A stretch of DNA of 64,000 nucleotides from Marasmius tenuissimus (Eukaryota > Basidiomycota > Agaricomycetes > Agaricales > Marasmiaceae), in NCBI GenBank assembly GCA_029532415.1, contig JAQOTA010000069.1, positions 930,001 through 994,000 of the forward strand, in the 5' to 3' direction. Under the pieces are notes generated by a model that saw nothing but the letters and a program-made list of their open reading frames with translations, was not told the origin of the DNA and did not search any database. Below are positions 32,725-44,408 of this stretch, piece by piece. The position numbers and the translations under genes are program-made. Numbering within the stretch: position 1 is the stretch's first letter; the number at the start of each line of letters is the position of its first letter.

Positions 32725-34450
32725 TTCATTTATTGGAATCTCGTACCAGCCAAATTCACCATTTTGTGAAAGGCCCTATCACTTCCTCAAACCCCGTCTT
32801 TCACCTCAGAACAAAACAGGCTCGGATTCATAGGGGAGTAGTGTTACAAACACAATTATACATTGTCCATTCAGCTCGCTCACAGCGGCGGTGACCGACA
32901 CAGTATAGTCCCAATTTCGGGAGCAAGCAATGTCATTACCTACAGAGGACGCAAGCCGATGTAACCGAATCGAAAATCTGCGGGCTCAAGTTGTTTCCAC
33001 ATGTTCTATTGTTCGCCCGTTACTGTCAGTGCTGATGATGCATGGAGGAGAATGAGTTGAGGCGCGAATCTTGAGATGTTGAGCTGACGGCAATATGTAG
33101 CACAGGAAGAGTCTGTATCAATGTTGACGTCTGACTAGGACTCTCAAAAGCACTCGCCAACATTACAGCCATCATATTTTCGCCTAACCTTCCCCCATCG
33201 TCGCCTTGGTCTTCATTTCATGATTCGATCCAGCCACCACTCAGCATCGGTGAGGAAATGGGTTGAACATTGGTAATGGGTGTTCAGGCTGTCTCTTTTG
33301 TGACCTGCTGCCTTCATACCCTTCAGCAGTGTGTTGTTCTGCCCATGACCTTGATCCTGTCTGTCAGTAAAACATATTCATCTGCCAATCATCCATCCGA
33401 GTTCCCTTGATGGACATGAACTGTGACAGGTAACTTGACAATCCCAGGTCTTGATGGCAAGTAGTAACCATGCGAGATGACCTATTCAATGGTACTGAGG
33501 GTGAGCACAAACACACGGGAGAAAATGCGCTACATACCCTTACATACCTCGGCCATTGTAGACCTGTCTCTGAGAGTATCCCTAAAAGTCCCTTTTCCGT
33601 CTCGGCATCGACTCAGTGTCATTGTCTTTGTTAGATAGACTTATTCTCTTGATTTCCAACGTTCAGGGCTCAGGGTTCAGGTCGAGTCTGGGTATGCCGC
33701 CAATTGGAGTTCTGCCGAATTACAGTTCAGAACTTGAGGAAGGGAGCAATTTTGCACTTACTACACGGGAAAATCAGTTTTCTTGATTCAAAAACACCGT
33801 TGTGACCTTTGTATATGAATTTTTGGTGTCGTTGCGGAAGGGCTGTGGCATCGATATCTGGGTGAAGAAAGTGAAGAAAGAGACTCTATCTCAGTAGGCA
33901 CCTGTCATCCAATTGAAGTTGAATGAACTGATTGAATCTGACCAAACCTTCACACAAACCGCCATGATCTATCATCGCCAGCCTTGACTATTATACCTTC
34001 CGGGCCAATTTCATCGCATAATATAGGTGGGCCTTAGGCCTGTAACCGACCCCTCACAAGAAAAGTCAGTCAATCGACACTTGCTCATTGATGTAACGGT
34101 CTGGTTACTAGGCGCCCGTTACTCCGCATGCCACCTTCTCACGTTTCAGCTCCTATGTTATTTCTATATATTCCTATTCATGTTGTATGTATTCCCCTGT
34201 CGAATCAACGCCATAGTGCGTCTTCTCTCCATCTCCATTTCCGCATTGAGGTCGCCAGGTCCCTCACAGTTTGATTCGACCACACATCAAACAAACTTTT
34301 AACTCAATCAACTTCTCCCGCGGACTTCCCTACTTGTGCCCGCCTCGTTTCTCGTCTCTCGCCTACTCGCCCCTGACTTTTCTTTCTTTCTAACCGCCAT
34401 CTTGTTCTTGCCTCTACTCTATTTTCTCTTAATTCCTACCCTACTCTGCT
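32725..34450. other. Array spacer (3' flank of the small gene) and gypsy-A leader region
   Basis: From the LTR edge, attcatttattggaatct matches the 3' flank of the small gene at about 5373-5390, and similarity to 5400-5800 continues to about 33000. Then blocks similar to 3285-3420 and 3760-3860 follow (33040-33610). After about 33650 the sequence is unrelated. Bases 34094-34450 are pyrimidine-rich, begin TGTAACGGTCTGG, and may hold the 5' LTR or leader of the gypsy element whose gag starts at 34454. I could not define LTR edges because no second copy is in the window. Confidence 0.45.
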
Positions 34451-34453
34451 CTA

Positions 34454-36410
34454 ATGTCGAACCCATGGGATGATGGTCAAGGACAAGGTGGACAGGAAGG
34501 ACAAGGTGGTACCCCTGAACCCAACCCCAACACTCCGGTGCAGATTACTATTGGGAATTTGGCCGACATTCAAAACTCGTTCACTACCCTCCAATGTACT
34601 CTGGCTACTCAGCAGAGCCTTATAGACCAACTCATCGTGCAAGTTACGTCTATCAATTCACAGCCTGCTGCGTCGCCACCACTGCCTCCTCCCCTGCCTA
34701 CACAACTTTCTTCTACCAAACCGACGTTCAAGGAACCTACCGTCTTCAAAGGGAAGCCCGAACATGTCGACCCCTTTTGGGACTTGGTTGAAGACGCTAT
34801 TGACCTTCAAGCCTCTGCTCTACCCACTCCTCAGCATAGGAGTATCTACGCTGCCGGTTATTTCGGCAATGCTGGTCGCATTTGGTATCGCGGGGTGAAG
34901 AGGTCCAATTCCTCATTGCTTGACAACTTTGATGGTTTCAAGCAAGCATTCTGTGACTATTTCGGCAACAAGAATCTGGCTTACAACTCGAAACTCAAGA
35001 TCAGGGCCTTGCACCAGACTGGTACGGCGGCCACCTACATTGCTTGTTTCAAGGAACTTGTGGTGTACGTCGACTGGTCCGATGCAAGCAAGATTGACGA
35101 GCTCTACGAGAGGTTGAAGCCGGAGACCAAGGACACTGTTTTGGTTACGGCCTGCTCTGACCGTCCAACTACTTTCGACTCCTACTGCAAGTTCGTCGTT
35201 GACTGTGACAACTGTGTCCAAGAACGTATTGAGGAACGTAAACACGAGTCCAAGTCAAACCGTTTCGAACGGCAATGGTGGTTCAAATGGTAACAGTTTG
35301 AAGAACGGCAAATCTAATGGGAACAATGGTACGTCTTCTAAATCTAATCAACCTTCTTCTCATGTCGTTTCCTCTACTCCTTCTACTTCTACTTCTGCCA
35401 CCACTCCTTCATCGTCATCGAGTCTCCCCATGGGTGAACCTATGGAGGTGGATGCCATGAGTACGAAACGTTACAGTTGTTACATCCATGCATCTTACCC
35501 TGGTCTATCTTACCTAGTCATGTCACACTTGGCTAGTCACATCACCTCCGGACCCATTCCGAGTATTTCCAGGTATTTCCGGGCTATTATTCTAGCTCAT
35601 TCCAACACTATTCCATCCCCGGCACTCAACCCTCACTTCCGCGGTTCAGTCTCTCACACCAAGTCCATCCCCGGAACCTCTGCCATTTCCGCCTCCGCTT
35701 CCGGGACTACTTCCATTCTTCATTCTGACTTATTCTGACTTACTTATCTCCGACTTCTGAGATATTCCCACGCTCACTTATTCTATTCATATCTTCATTC
35801 CATCACGCACTTATTCATTTCCGGTTCATTTCCCTTCCGGTACATTTCTCCCCATATTTGACTTCCATATGATACATCAACCTTTCCCACACTTGACTCA
35901 CTTATGATTCATTCATTTACTATAACCCTATATAAGCTCTATACTTCTATCCTGTATCTTAAGACTCAAAATCAACCAGAATCAACCAGGTTTCAACCAG
36001 GACTCACCTGGATACTTCTCTATCATGTCTTTTCTTCTATCTCTTAGTCTAGTAGAAGGACAGCTCAGTTCATGGTGCTGTTGGCGAAACCTTCAGCTAC
36101 TGTCTGCTCTAGATCTGTTGCTCCCACACTCCTTCATCTTATCTCTTTCCTATCCATCTATCCGACAGCATATAAAATCCCATATCTTATCTTATCCCTA
36201 TCCGATCTGCACGATCCTAACAACAGTCCAATCTCTGATGCCGAAAGGAAAAGGAGAAAAGATACGGGCACGTGCATGTATTGTGGTGTCTGCGGCAAAA
36301 CTGCTGAGACCTGTCCCAATCGTTTGCCTGCTGTTGTCAAACATATGGAACAGCAAAAGGCTGCGAGGGAGACGAAGTCAAAGAGTGCTTCTCCTTTGGG
36401 AAAAGCGTAA
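34454..36410 (+). pseudogene. Gypsy-A gag, frameshifted and interrupted by a solo LTR
   Basis: The first part starts MSNPWDDGQGQGGQEGQ. It has the retrotransposon gag core (FKGKPEHVDPFWDL, then FKQAFCDYFGN and LKIRALHQTG). Near 35260 the frame shifts into a Ser/Asn-rich region (SNGNGGSNGNS). At 35478 the solo LTR begins, and the same frame resumes at 36223, because LTR plus duplication is 750 bp. The end has a Cys-rich CMYCGVCGKTAETC segment, a zinc knuckle in which the usual histidine is not seen. Confidence 0.78.
35478..36222 (+). repeat. Solo LTR of another retrotransposon in gypsy-A gag (745 bp)
   Basis: It starts TGTTACATCC and ends ATCCTAACA. A perfect 5-bp duplication, acagt, flanks it at 35473-35477 and 36223-36227. 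It contains a TATATAA box near 35930 and no coding region. Orientation is inferred from the TATA box. A lone LTR of this kind is left when the two LTRs of an element recombine. Confidence 0.88.
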
Positions 36411-36484
36411 CCGGACTCTCTAATGCTGCCCATGAGTTTCCGGTTGGTGGTAGGGCACACTTTACTCGAGGCTCTTATGCTCGG

Positions 36485-39295
36485 GTGCTGGAAGGTCGGT
36501 TCGAAAGAACTACCGATGGTGTATTTCAACTTGTTCGCACCTTTGCTCCATCTTTTATTTTTTCGACTGGTACTTTTCTTCATTCTCCGAATCATTTTTT
36601 CATCTCTATCGTTCTCTCTTTTCCTAATCGTTCTCCTATTTGCACGTATGCCTTGGTCAACTCCGGGGCCACTACATCATGTATTGGGGACAAGTTTGCC
36701 CTTCGTCATTCTCTACCTCGACGTTCTAAGGACATTCCTTTGCCTATTATGGCTGTTGACAACCGTCCTATCGCGACTGGGCTGATCACCCAGGAAGTGT
36801 TGGCGGACGTCAGTGTTGGTTCTCATCACGAGATCCTCCCTCTTAATGTGGCTGCTGTTGGTTACCCTATTATTTTGGGGATTGATTGGCTGCGACACCA
36901 CAACCCTGCTATCGATTGGGCTGCAAACTCACTCACTCTTGAGTGCTGTGGTCTTACTTGCGCATCTCCACAGAAGGTGTATGCAAAAGGCTTTGGTCTC
37001 TCCACACATTCTTCTCTCAATACCTCCCAGGTCGGCATAGGCTTCAGTCTTACCACCTCGCCATTTCCTTTCTTCGCTCATGCTCATACTATTAATACTA
37101 CACCTCCTCCCGAGCCTCCTTCTCCTACAGATTCCCCACCTCCTGCGCCTCCCAGGACTTCGTTCTTGTCTGCGTTTGTCCGACTCAACGGTTTCGGGAG
37201 TATTCTCAACCCTCTCTCTCCTCTCCCTCATCCACCTGATCCTCCTCCTATACCTGATACTTCATCCAAACTGGATGTGAAGATCTTGAACCCCTGTCAA
37301 TTCATCAAGCAGTCCAAGCATTTGCAGGTGTCATATCTCCGATTTTTTGATTCTTCTACTTCCCATTATATTCGTTCTTTTGTTTCCGAGTCGAGTCTAC
37401 CTGAGGATATACCACTTCCTCCTGAGGAGGATGCCAATGATGGTGACAATGATCTTTCGTCTTTTGTTCTGGAGCATTACTGGAGTTGGATGGATACGGT
37501 GTTCAATCCACAGGAGTTTGAAAAGCTCCCTGAACATCGCCCATTTGACATTGATATAACTCTCGAGGAGGGGAAATCTCCCCCTTTCAGTCACATGTAT
37601 CGGCTGACCCAGCAAGAACGTGATGCGGTTGCTGAGTATGTTCATTCGAACCTACGACATGGTCACATTCGTACTTCCACTTCCTCTGCTGGCGCTCCTG
37701 TTCTTTTCACCCGGAAGAAGACTGGAGAAATTCGTCTCTGTGTCGACTTTCGTGGTTTGAATGCGATTACACACAAGAATTGTTTCCCTCTTCCGTTGGT
37801 TGATGATTTATTGGATTGTGTTCAGGGCTGCAAGGTGTTTTCTATCATTGATTTGAAGTCAGCCTACTCTCACCTTCGTATCCGCGAGGGGGATGGGTGG
37901 AAGACTGCCTTCCGTACTCACCTGGGCCTTTTCGAGCATTTGATTGTGCCTTATGGTCTCACTAACGCCCCAGCCTCTTGGCAAGCTTTTATTCAGAATG
38001 TCCTCTCCGATCTTCTCGACGTTGTCTGTGTTGTCTACCTTGACGACATTCTGGTGTTCTCACGCACTGAGGAAGAGCATCGTGTGCACGTTGGCCTTGT
38101 ATTGGACAGGCTTCGCAACGCGTCACTTTGTGCTAATCTGAAGAAGTGTGACTTTGACAAACCAGAGGTCAAGTTCTTAGGGTACATTGTTGGTGCCTCC
38201 AGCATCAAGATGAATCCGAAGAAACTTTCTACTATCACGGACTGGCCTGAGCCAAAAATGGTACGCCAATTGCAATCTTTCCTTGGTTTCACAAACTTCT
38301 ACCATCGTTTCATTGACGGCTATTCCCACATTACACTTCCTTTAACTTCTCTTACGCGGAAAAACACTGAGTGGAACTTCACTGGTGAAGCTCGTGCCGC
38401 GTTTTATTCCCTCAAGCAGGCATTTACTTCTGCGCCTGTTCTTTCTCACTTTACTCCTCATTCTCCTTCTACCTTGGCCACTGATGCGTTGGATTTTGCC
38501 ATCTCGGGTGTTTTTCAACAACCAGATGAGCATGGTCATCTTCACCCTGTCGCATACTACTCGAGGAAGCTCACGGCTTCTGAGATAAATTACGACGTGC
38601 ATGACAAGGAGCTACTCACTATTGTTGAGTGCTTCCGAGAAATGCGTGCTTGGTTACTTGATTCTCCTTTTCCAATTGCTGTGGTTTGTGACCATCGTAA
38701 CTTGGAATACTTCATGCAGTCTCAGGTCCTCAACCGTCGCCAAGCACGGTGGGCCATGTTCCTCTCTGAGTTCGATTTTTGACTCGAGTGGGCTTCTGGT
38801 ACTTCTAAGGTTGCAGATGCTGCCTCCTGTTGACCTGACTTTGTCCCTCAACTCGGGGATGAACAGTTAAACGTTCAGCGGCAGACCATCCTTTCCTCAC
38901 ACCACACTGAATGCCTCTGTTCCGCCGAGTCTCTCCCATCTCCTCCATTCCACTCCATTTCCATTTCCTCTTTCAACATCACTGCTGCCTATGTTACTCT
39001 CTCTCTAGACAACTCAGACATGCTACAACAATTCATGACCAGTTTTCAGGAAGATAATGAGTGGTGTCGTGGAATGGCAAATGGTGATTCCGATTTCTTG
39101 GTACAAAACGACCTCGTCTTCCACAATGGTCGACTCTACGTGCCTCCCTCCCTACGCCAATCAATTCTCGAGTCTCAACTGTCACAAACTGCCACTATTC
39201 TTTTGTCCTGTCCACCCCGGTGCCGGCCCTACTTCCCCGGATCTTGCCATTTACCATCACCAGAGTCATTCCAATCAATTCTCCCATCGACATAG
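36485..39295 (+). pseudogene. Gypsy-A pol (protease, RT, RNase H, partial integrase)
   Basis: Protease: LVNSGATTSC near 36655, where the catalytic DSG reads NSG. RT: LCVDFRGLNAITHKN, then VVYLDDILVFSRT, with the catalytic YLDD intact. RNase H: TDALDFAISGVFQQP and YYSRKLTASEINYDVHDKE. The frame ends at TGA 38780-38782. Reading on in the same frame gives LEWASGTSKVADAASC, then a second TGA at 38831, where such elements usually have an Arg-Arg pair. The integrase start (VPPSLRQSILES) is visible at 39020-39180 and is then lost. It is not functional. Confidence 0.85.
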
Positions 39296-40070
39296 CATTG
39301 GCACCTGTCATCCTCATTTACTTATTGAGCCATATCAGTTATTTTGGTCTTTCATCATGGAACAATCATCTTTTGATCTCTTTCTCATACCTTACCATTG
39401 GTTACAACTATACATGTTTGGTTTGACTTCCCCACTTTTCTCTCATGGATACTTTTGACAGTTCTCATCATTTCATTCATTCCTTGTGATGCATATTCTC
39501 ATGGTCTCTGTAGGTAGCACTGGGGGCACAAGGTGTCTCGGTTGAGACTCAACCGAGACGGTCTCGGGTGAGATCAACTTGAGGACAACTTGAGGACAAA
39601 TCGAGTCCTCATGGCGAACGTTCAGCAGAGATTCAAATAATGTACAAATCAATGTATTTATTGGCAAAAAAACATAATCGACTGTCACAGATCTATGTAA
39701 TGAGTTTGTACAACGAGTATGCTTGAGTTGGCATCAGCGTCGGCGTCGGCGTTGGTACCGGTGTTGGTGCACAGCCGCCAATTATTGAGCTCTTCTCCCA
39801 CTGTCAACATCCTTTTTGCTACCTCTCTTGAAATCAGCATACACGGCTCCAGAGGACTTTAGCCAAGGACAGGAAGGATACTGTGGGCTCTAGGTGCGTG
39901 ATATTCAGTCTCTTCAGGAGGAATCAGGGCTCTCATAGCGACAACTCACAGTACAGGTCTATCCAACTACATCCAGCGCCGCTCGTCCCTTTCGGCATCC
40001 ACTCTCAGTCAAAATCGAGCAGGGAGGAATAGAAAATCATCAGAAGACTTCGATAACGAAGATAAAGAAG
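39296..40070. other. No gene; one unpaired CACTA-like terminus
   Basis: At 39518 the sequence CACTGGGGGCACAAGG resembles the end of the miniature CACTA element at 17756. It is followed by a perfect 12-bp hairpin (39535-39546 with 39548-39559) and repeated TTGAGGACAA motifs. No matching opposite end was found. The stretch after 39730 holds a short GGCGTC/GGTGTT-type simple repeat and nothing coding. Confidence 0.4.
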
Positions 40071-41001
40071 ATGGACCCACACTCCGTTGACGTTATGCGC
40101 ATACGGCTCCCCAGCCCTCCTTTCCTCAACACCCATTATCATACCATCCAACGATCAAACAACGTTTTCATGTCGCAGTATTCGCATGTTTCATCCCTAC
40201 GGCCACCCGAACCGACCCTCGATAATTGTTCACCAGTACCCGCATATGGCCTTTGTTCACTGAACCAATCGCTGAACGCGTTCCTGCAACACTCATCGAC
40301 GTCGGTCAGCAGCAGCAGCGAAGAGCGAACCGTAACTCGCCAATCGACTTCGTCAAACATCAAAGAAGTCATCTTTGTCCTCGATGCCCGCCCAACTCTG
40401 ACTTCATCTCGCTACCTCCCTCAGCGTCGTACCACGTCCTTTCGGCCACAACAACCGCTGTACACGACCATCCCCCTCAAGATCAGCCTCAAGTTACGCC
40501 AATTATCTTGCAATTGGCCACACGATTCGATCAGTACCACGGTTCTGAACAATGCCAGAGTACGAGTGAAGATACCTGGGTGGATATATTGCTTCAGAAT
40601 TTACGGTCCGACAACACACCCGAACGCGGCCCTGTACAAGGTCAGGCGTACGACCGATTACAAAAGGCGCGTACTTGAGTGGCGGCTGCAATGTCCATCT
40701 TACCGGCACGAATGGTTCGTGCCAATATGGGTTGACGATATGTACGGAATTGGTGCGGTTCCCTATCACTTCAGTTAATTTTGTGAAGAATATTGAGGAT
40801 TTGACGTGCCTAGAAAAAGCCGTACACGCCGAGCTGGATGGAATATGTTTGCAACGGCCTCGCGACCAATGCTCCAACTGCCAACAACGCCACCAAGAGA
40901 TCTTTGAGCTCCCAGAAATCCCGGGACTTCTCAACTATCAGGACGTGATCGCCCTGCTGATAAGGAGAAACGTGGCGGAGGGTGTAGGATCCGAAGAATA
41001 G
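40071..41001 (+). CDS. T5orf172/GIY-YIG-superfamily-like protein, gene model incomplete
   Basis: An open frame from 40071 ends in GWIYCFRIYGP, YKVRRTTDYKRRVLEWRLQC, which resembles the core of the T5orf172 (Mug113-like) branch of the GIY-YIG superfamily. That core is a G-(Y/W)-I-Y start, then K-x-G/R-R-T-T-D-x-x-R-R-x-x-x-W. The frame stops at 40776. The rest of the domain continues in another frame up to 41001 (LEKAVHAELDGI, then CSNCQQRHQEIFELP, the usual Cys/His-containing end). A short intron or an indel near 40680-40780 must join them; I could not fix it. The N-terminal 150 residues are Ser/Thr-rich and unassigned. Family members in fungi are poorly characterised; nuclease activity is not shown. 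Confidence 0.5.
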
Positions 41002-41234
41002 AGAGTTTGAGTACTTACCGACTTCTTGAGCATGGAGTTTGCCATCCACAGTATTCACCTGTACATACTTGTTCAATAAGTGATAGAATGGAGGCTCGTT
41101 ATACATACACCCACAAATGATAGCCACACGACCTGATGTCGGATCACCGGGCCTACCCAGAACGTGATGGCCACGTGCCCAGTGCGTGGGGCACAAGCAC
41201 GGGCATGTTCCCTTGCTCTTAACCAACACCATCC

Positions 41235-41584
41235 ATGTCGACCTTTGATAAACGACAACAACGACGTGCGACCGTGAGTACCAGTTTCGAAATTGATGTG
41301 GCAGAAACTTACCCCGCTTTCAGATGGCTCGACGGCGAGAAGAGTACCTTCGCAGAACGGGAGAATCTAGCCTGATCAAGGATCTCTCGTCCGCACTCGC
41401 CGACAACGAGCAAGTGCCTGGCCAAACCTATTACCGTGTCCTCGAGAGGGAGCATATGTCTCTCCGATTCACTGAACTGGTCAAAACGTTAGACGAATCA
41501 TCCACAAGGAAGAAAGGGCAGCGAGAAGAACAAAGAGAAGCAAAGGAGGAGAGATTTAGAGAAAACAAAGCCGACTGCGGATAA
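41235..41584 (+). CDS. Small charged coiled-coil-like protein (2 exons, 99 aa), unknown
   Basis: Exon 1 (41235-41273) encodes MSTFDKRQQRRAT. A 50-nt GT-AG intron (41274-41323) follows, then exon 2 (41324-41584) to the stop. The C-terminal third is almost wholly charged (KKGQREEQREAKEERFREN), suggesting a helix or coiled coil. No family is recognised. It lies 650 bp upstream of the gene at 42026 on the same strand. Splice phase is 0 and both ends are clean, but the short length leaves doubt. Confidence 0.45.
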
Positions 41585-42025
41585 AGGGCATAGGAGTACA
41601 GTGGTGGGAGTAGATCCTGGAGGGGAGGAACTTGAAAAGACGGCCTGTATACCTCGTAGACTCCATAATCTTGATTATTCAACGACATCTTCTTTGCCCT
41701 ATGGATATGATTAGTTGCTAGCCTACTGGATAGTCTATCTGAACTCACTGATGTCTCTATACAGTACGGCCCTGCCACATTGAAATATTCGTCTAGAACT
41801 TGTGGCGGGCGCATGTACATACTCAACGTTGACATCTGCTCTGTTCTTTGTTCTTCCAACAAGTGTTTGTTCCCCCATCGACAGAAATATTCCTGTTTCA
41901 ATGTCGAACCCAGCGAGTACGTCCCAGAATCCTGGCCAGCCTCAAAACCCTGGCGGCCCAATGCCGCCACCCGACCCACCAGGCGCTCAGGAGGCAGATG
42001 AAGATGACGACAAGGGTTCAAGGAG
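41585..42025. other. Spacer, possible 5' exon of the next gene
   Basis: A plus-strand frame from 41900 (MSNPASTSQNPGQPQNPGG) is open and Pro/Gly/Gln-rich up to the region of the next gene, but in another frame. It could be a 5' exon joined by an intron I could not place. A long minus-strand frame across 41431-42135 is judged a shadow. Confidence 0.35.
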
Positions 42026-44398
42026 ATGCAGAGCGCACCGCACCAGCTTTTCAAGAAGGATTTGGAGAAATTCCCCGGGATTTTGGCTACGAAGGTAACA
42101 CAGCTCTGCTCTAAAAACTCCGTTAGCTCATACAACTCCAGACGGCTTTATATGTCCACGTCTCCGTGATGATGAGACGTACAGATATCTATTCACTGCC
42201 ACTAACGCCCGACGACCAGACAAAAGAAGTGTTTCATGTGAACCGGGAGAAAATTCGGAAGTATCTTGATCAAAGGTCCCAGTTGTTTACGTCGTCGTCG
42301 TCGGACTTGAATGATCATGCGAAAGAATTGCGAAGGCTGATGTTAAACGGGAAGCACAGCATCGTGAACATCTTGAAACTTGAGGAGGAGGCATTCAGGA
42401 CGATTTGTCAGGATATGGCGGGGATAGGCTTGGAGAGGTTTATGCCAGATCTCTTGGCGGATGCTTTCTTTGATTGGAACACCGTGCACGAGAAGGTGTT
42501 GCTGCATTTGTTCTGTTGTTGCATTGAGTCGGGTCAATACAGATATTGGGCAGTCAACGACGACTACGTTCACAACGATAGCCTGATGGGTGACCTGCAT
42601 AGACATTACGTCTTCTTCAAGTTGAAGGGGGATCGTATGGCCACCACCAGAAGCCAAGATCCAAACTACCTCGACAACTTGAAGGTGTCTGACGCTAACT
42701 TCAAGTGGCAGAAATATGTAAGTAACCGTTTGCAAGGATAGAAACAGTTGGACTTACCTAGCAAACAGATAGGTAAACAACGTGGGGATTGGTTCCGCCA
42801 ACAGGGATTCTCTCGAGAAGTACAAAATCTCATGTCACACCCAGACTCCGTTTCCGAAGACGAGGAAGCGCCGGGTAATGAAGGTATATGCTATATCCTA
42901 GACAGGCCAGATAGGAATCCTGTCGTCACCAGCATGGCCAGGATATGTGACACAGCTCGCAAGATTGCTAGAAAGTGGGGGCTGGGGGTTGTACAGGGTA
43001 CAAAGATGAGGAAGCCGGGTGTGGTGCAACCGTATAAACGGATACCCCACCCAGAGAAGAAGAAGCAGGAGGATGGCCGCGCCCCCCCCACCTGGTATCA
43101 CCCCCATCAACTTCTGGTATACCGGATTCTTCAACTCCTTGTCAGCGGCTGCAAGGGGCCTTTGGAGCCTGGATGCGCATGCTGCGTTACCCCCGGACGT
43201 CACCGCCGAGGACATCATGAAAGCCGACCCCCCACACAGCTTCAAGGAGATGGACAGCAAGACATTCAACCGTACCTATGGCGAAAAGGCCCTCGCTCCA
43301 TATACATTGCCAGTGGGGAAGGCATTGTCCAAGTTGAAGATAAAGGGAAAAAACTCCAAAATGGTTCAGCGAGGGAAGCACTGTTCGGAACGTGCTGGAC
43401 ACCTTCAACGGCAAATGTATGGCCATGCAGATAGCGACAACGATGACGAAGAGGTGGTACCCCCATCTGAGCGTGCAAGCTCTCCTGAAGAGCCCAAAGA
43501 CCCGGGCAGAGGAAGAAGCCCAGTAAGGGGAGGACGAAGGGACTGGACTAGTGGAAGTTCGAGTGAAGAAGACGGCCAGGGGGGAAGTGGTCATAAAGGT
43601 AGAAAAGGCGGAAAAGGTGGTAGGGGTGGTGGACGTGCTGCTCATCCGAGTGCTGGTCCGAGTGCTGTTCCAAGTGCTGGTCCAAGTGCTGGCGGTGGTG
43701 CTAGTGCTGGTGCTGCTCCCCCTGAACCTGCTGGTGCTGGTGCTCCCCCTGAACCCGCCATCCTTGACGCTGGCGCTCCTGACAGTGCTACTCCTGCTGC
43801 TCCTGGGGCCACTGCCAGAGAAGGTGATGATCTCAACAACGACGTTGAGATGGAAGATGCAGTGCCGAGCCCGGATGTTGGCAACAAGGGTGCTTCTGGT
43901 CCTAAAGTTGGTAGCGAAGAGGACGACGAGTACAGCGTCAAGTATGAGGCATTTATGTATTATCGGGAGGTGCATCCAAGTAGTATGCAGTATAAATGGG
44001 ACAGGGTCAGGAACTGGGAATGGTGGACCGATTCAGAGACAGAGCTGGCGGTCTGTCAAGGTTCAAGGAATTCAATCCCTGTCAGGATTGTCGGCGACTA
44101 CGTCTCTTTTCTGAACCCAGAAGTCACCAATGACAATGATCGTGGCATCGACCAGGACAGGATGGAGACTGGCCGATTCCAATACACCTACAAGGGCGAA
44201 TCTGTCGCGTATAGAAATGATTGGCGCCACAATACGGAGTTGATCCGGCAAGACCAGAAGTCGCATGGCAAGGATTATAAACAAATCACAGAGGGGCGCA
44301 TTGGGTCTCTTTGCATGCGACTTGTTGATGAGGATACTGACGAGATCAAATTTGTGGACGATGCAGCAGCACCCCAACTCCATTTGGCCACCAAATGA
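42026..44398 (+). CDS. Unknown protein with W/G motif (gene H), one frame break at a C-run
   Basis: Exons join in frame: 42026-42094 (MQSAPHQLFKKDLEKFPG), 42142-42717 and 42769 onward; introns are 46 and 51 nt, GT-AG. The start is uncertain because an upstream Pro-rich exon is possible. The N-terminal 200 residues are helical and charged. After HPEKKKQEDGRA the frame changes by one at a run of eight C (43082-43089) and continues with PPPGITPINFWYTGFF to the TGA at 44396. The middle is low-complexity with PSAGPSA and APPEPA repeats (43640-43790). The end carries W-EWWTDSETELAVCQGSRNSI, which recurs in the next gene. No known family is recognised. The C-run break may be a mutation or a sequencing error. 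Confidence 0.5.
43635..43795 (+). repeat. Coding minisatellite in gene H
   Basis: Degenerate GAGTGCTGGTCC-like units encode repeated PSAGPSA, followed by GCTGGTGCTCCCCCTGAACC-like units encoding AGAPPEPA. The same units read in other frames give the long low-complexity frames seen on both strands here. Confidence 0.6.
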
Positions 44399-44408
44399 AA
44401 GAGGGCGG

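Larger units (their letters stand above)
34454..39295 (+). mobile_element. Ty3/gypsy element A, broken and 3' truncated
   Basis: The order gag, protease, RT, RNase H and the start of integrase on the plus strand is that of Ty3/gypsy elements. A solo LTR is inserted in gag (35478-36222). The integrase is lost after its first part, near 39190, and no 3' LTR is seen. Frames are broken by a shift near 35260, a frame change before pol, and stop codons at 38780 and 38831. Confidence 0.82.

Noticed and set aside
41431..42135. Minus-strand frame of 234 codons
   Set aside because: It lies opposite the small coiled-coil gene and the first exons of gene H, which have matching splice sites. It has no recognisable domain and is judged a shadow.
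43551..44114. Long Val/Leu-rich frames on both strands over the gene H repeat
   Set aside because: They arise from the GCTGGTGCT-type coding minisatellite read in other frames.
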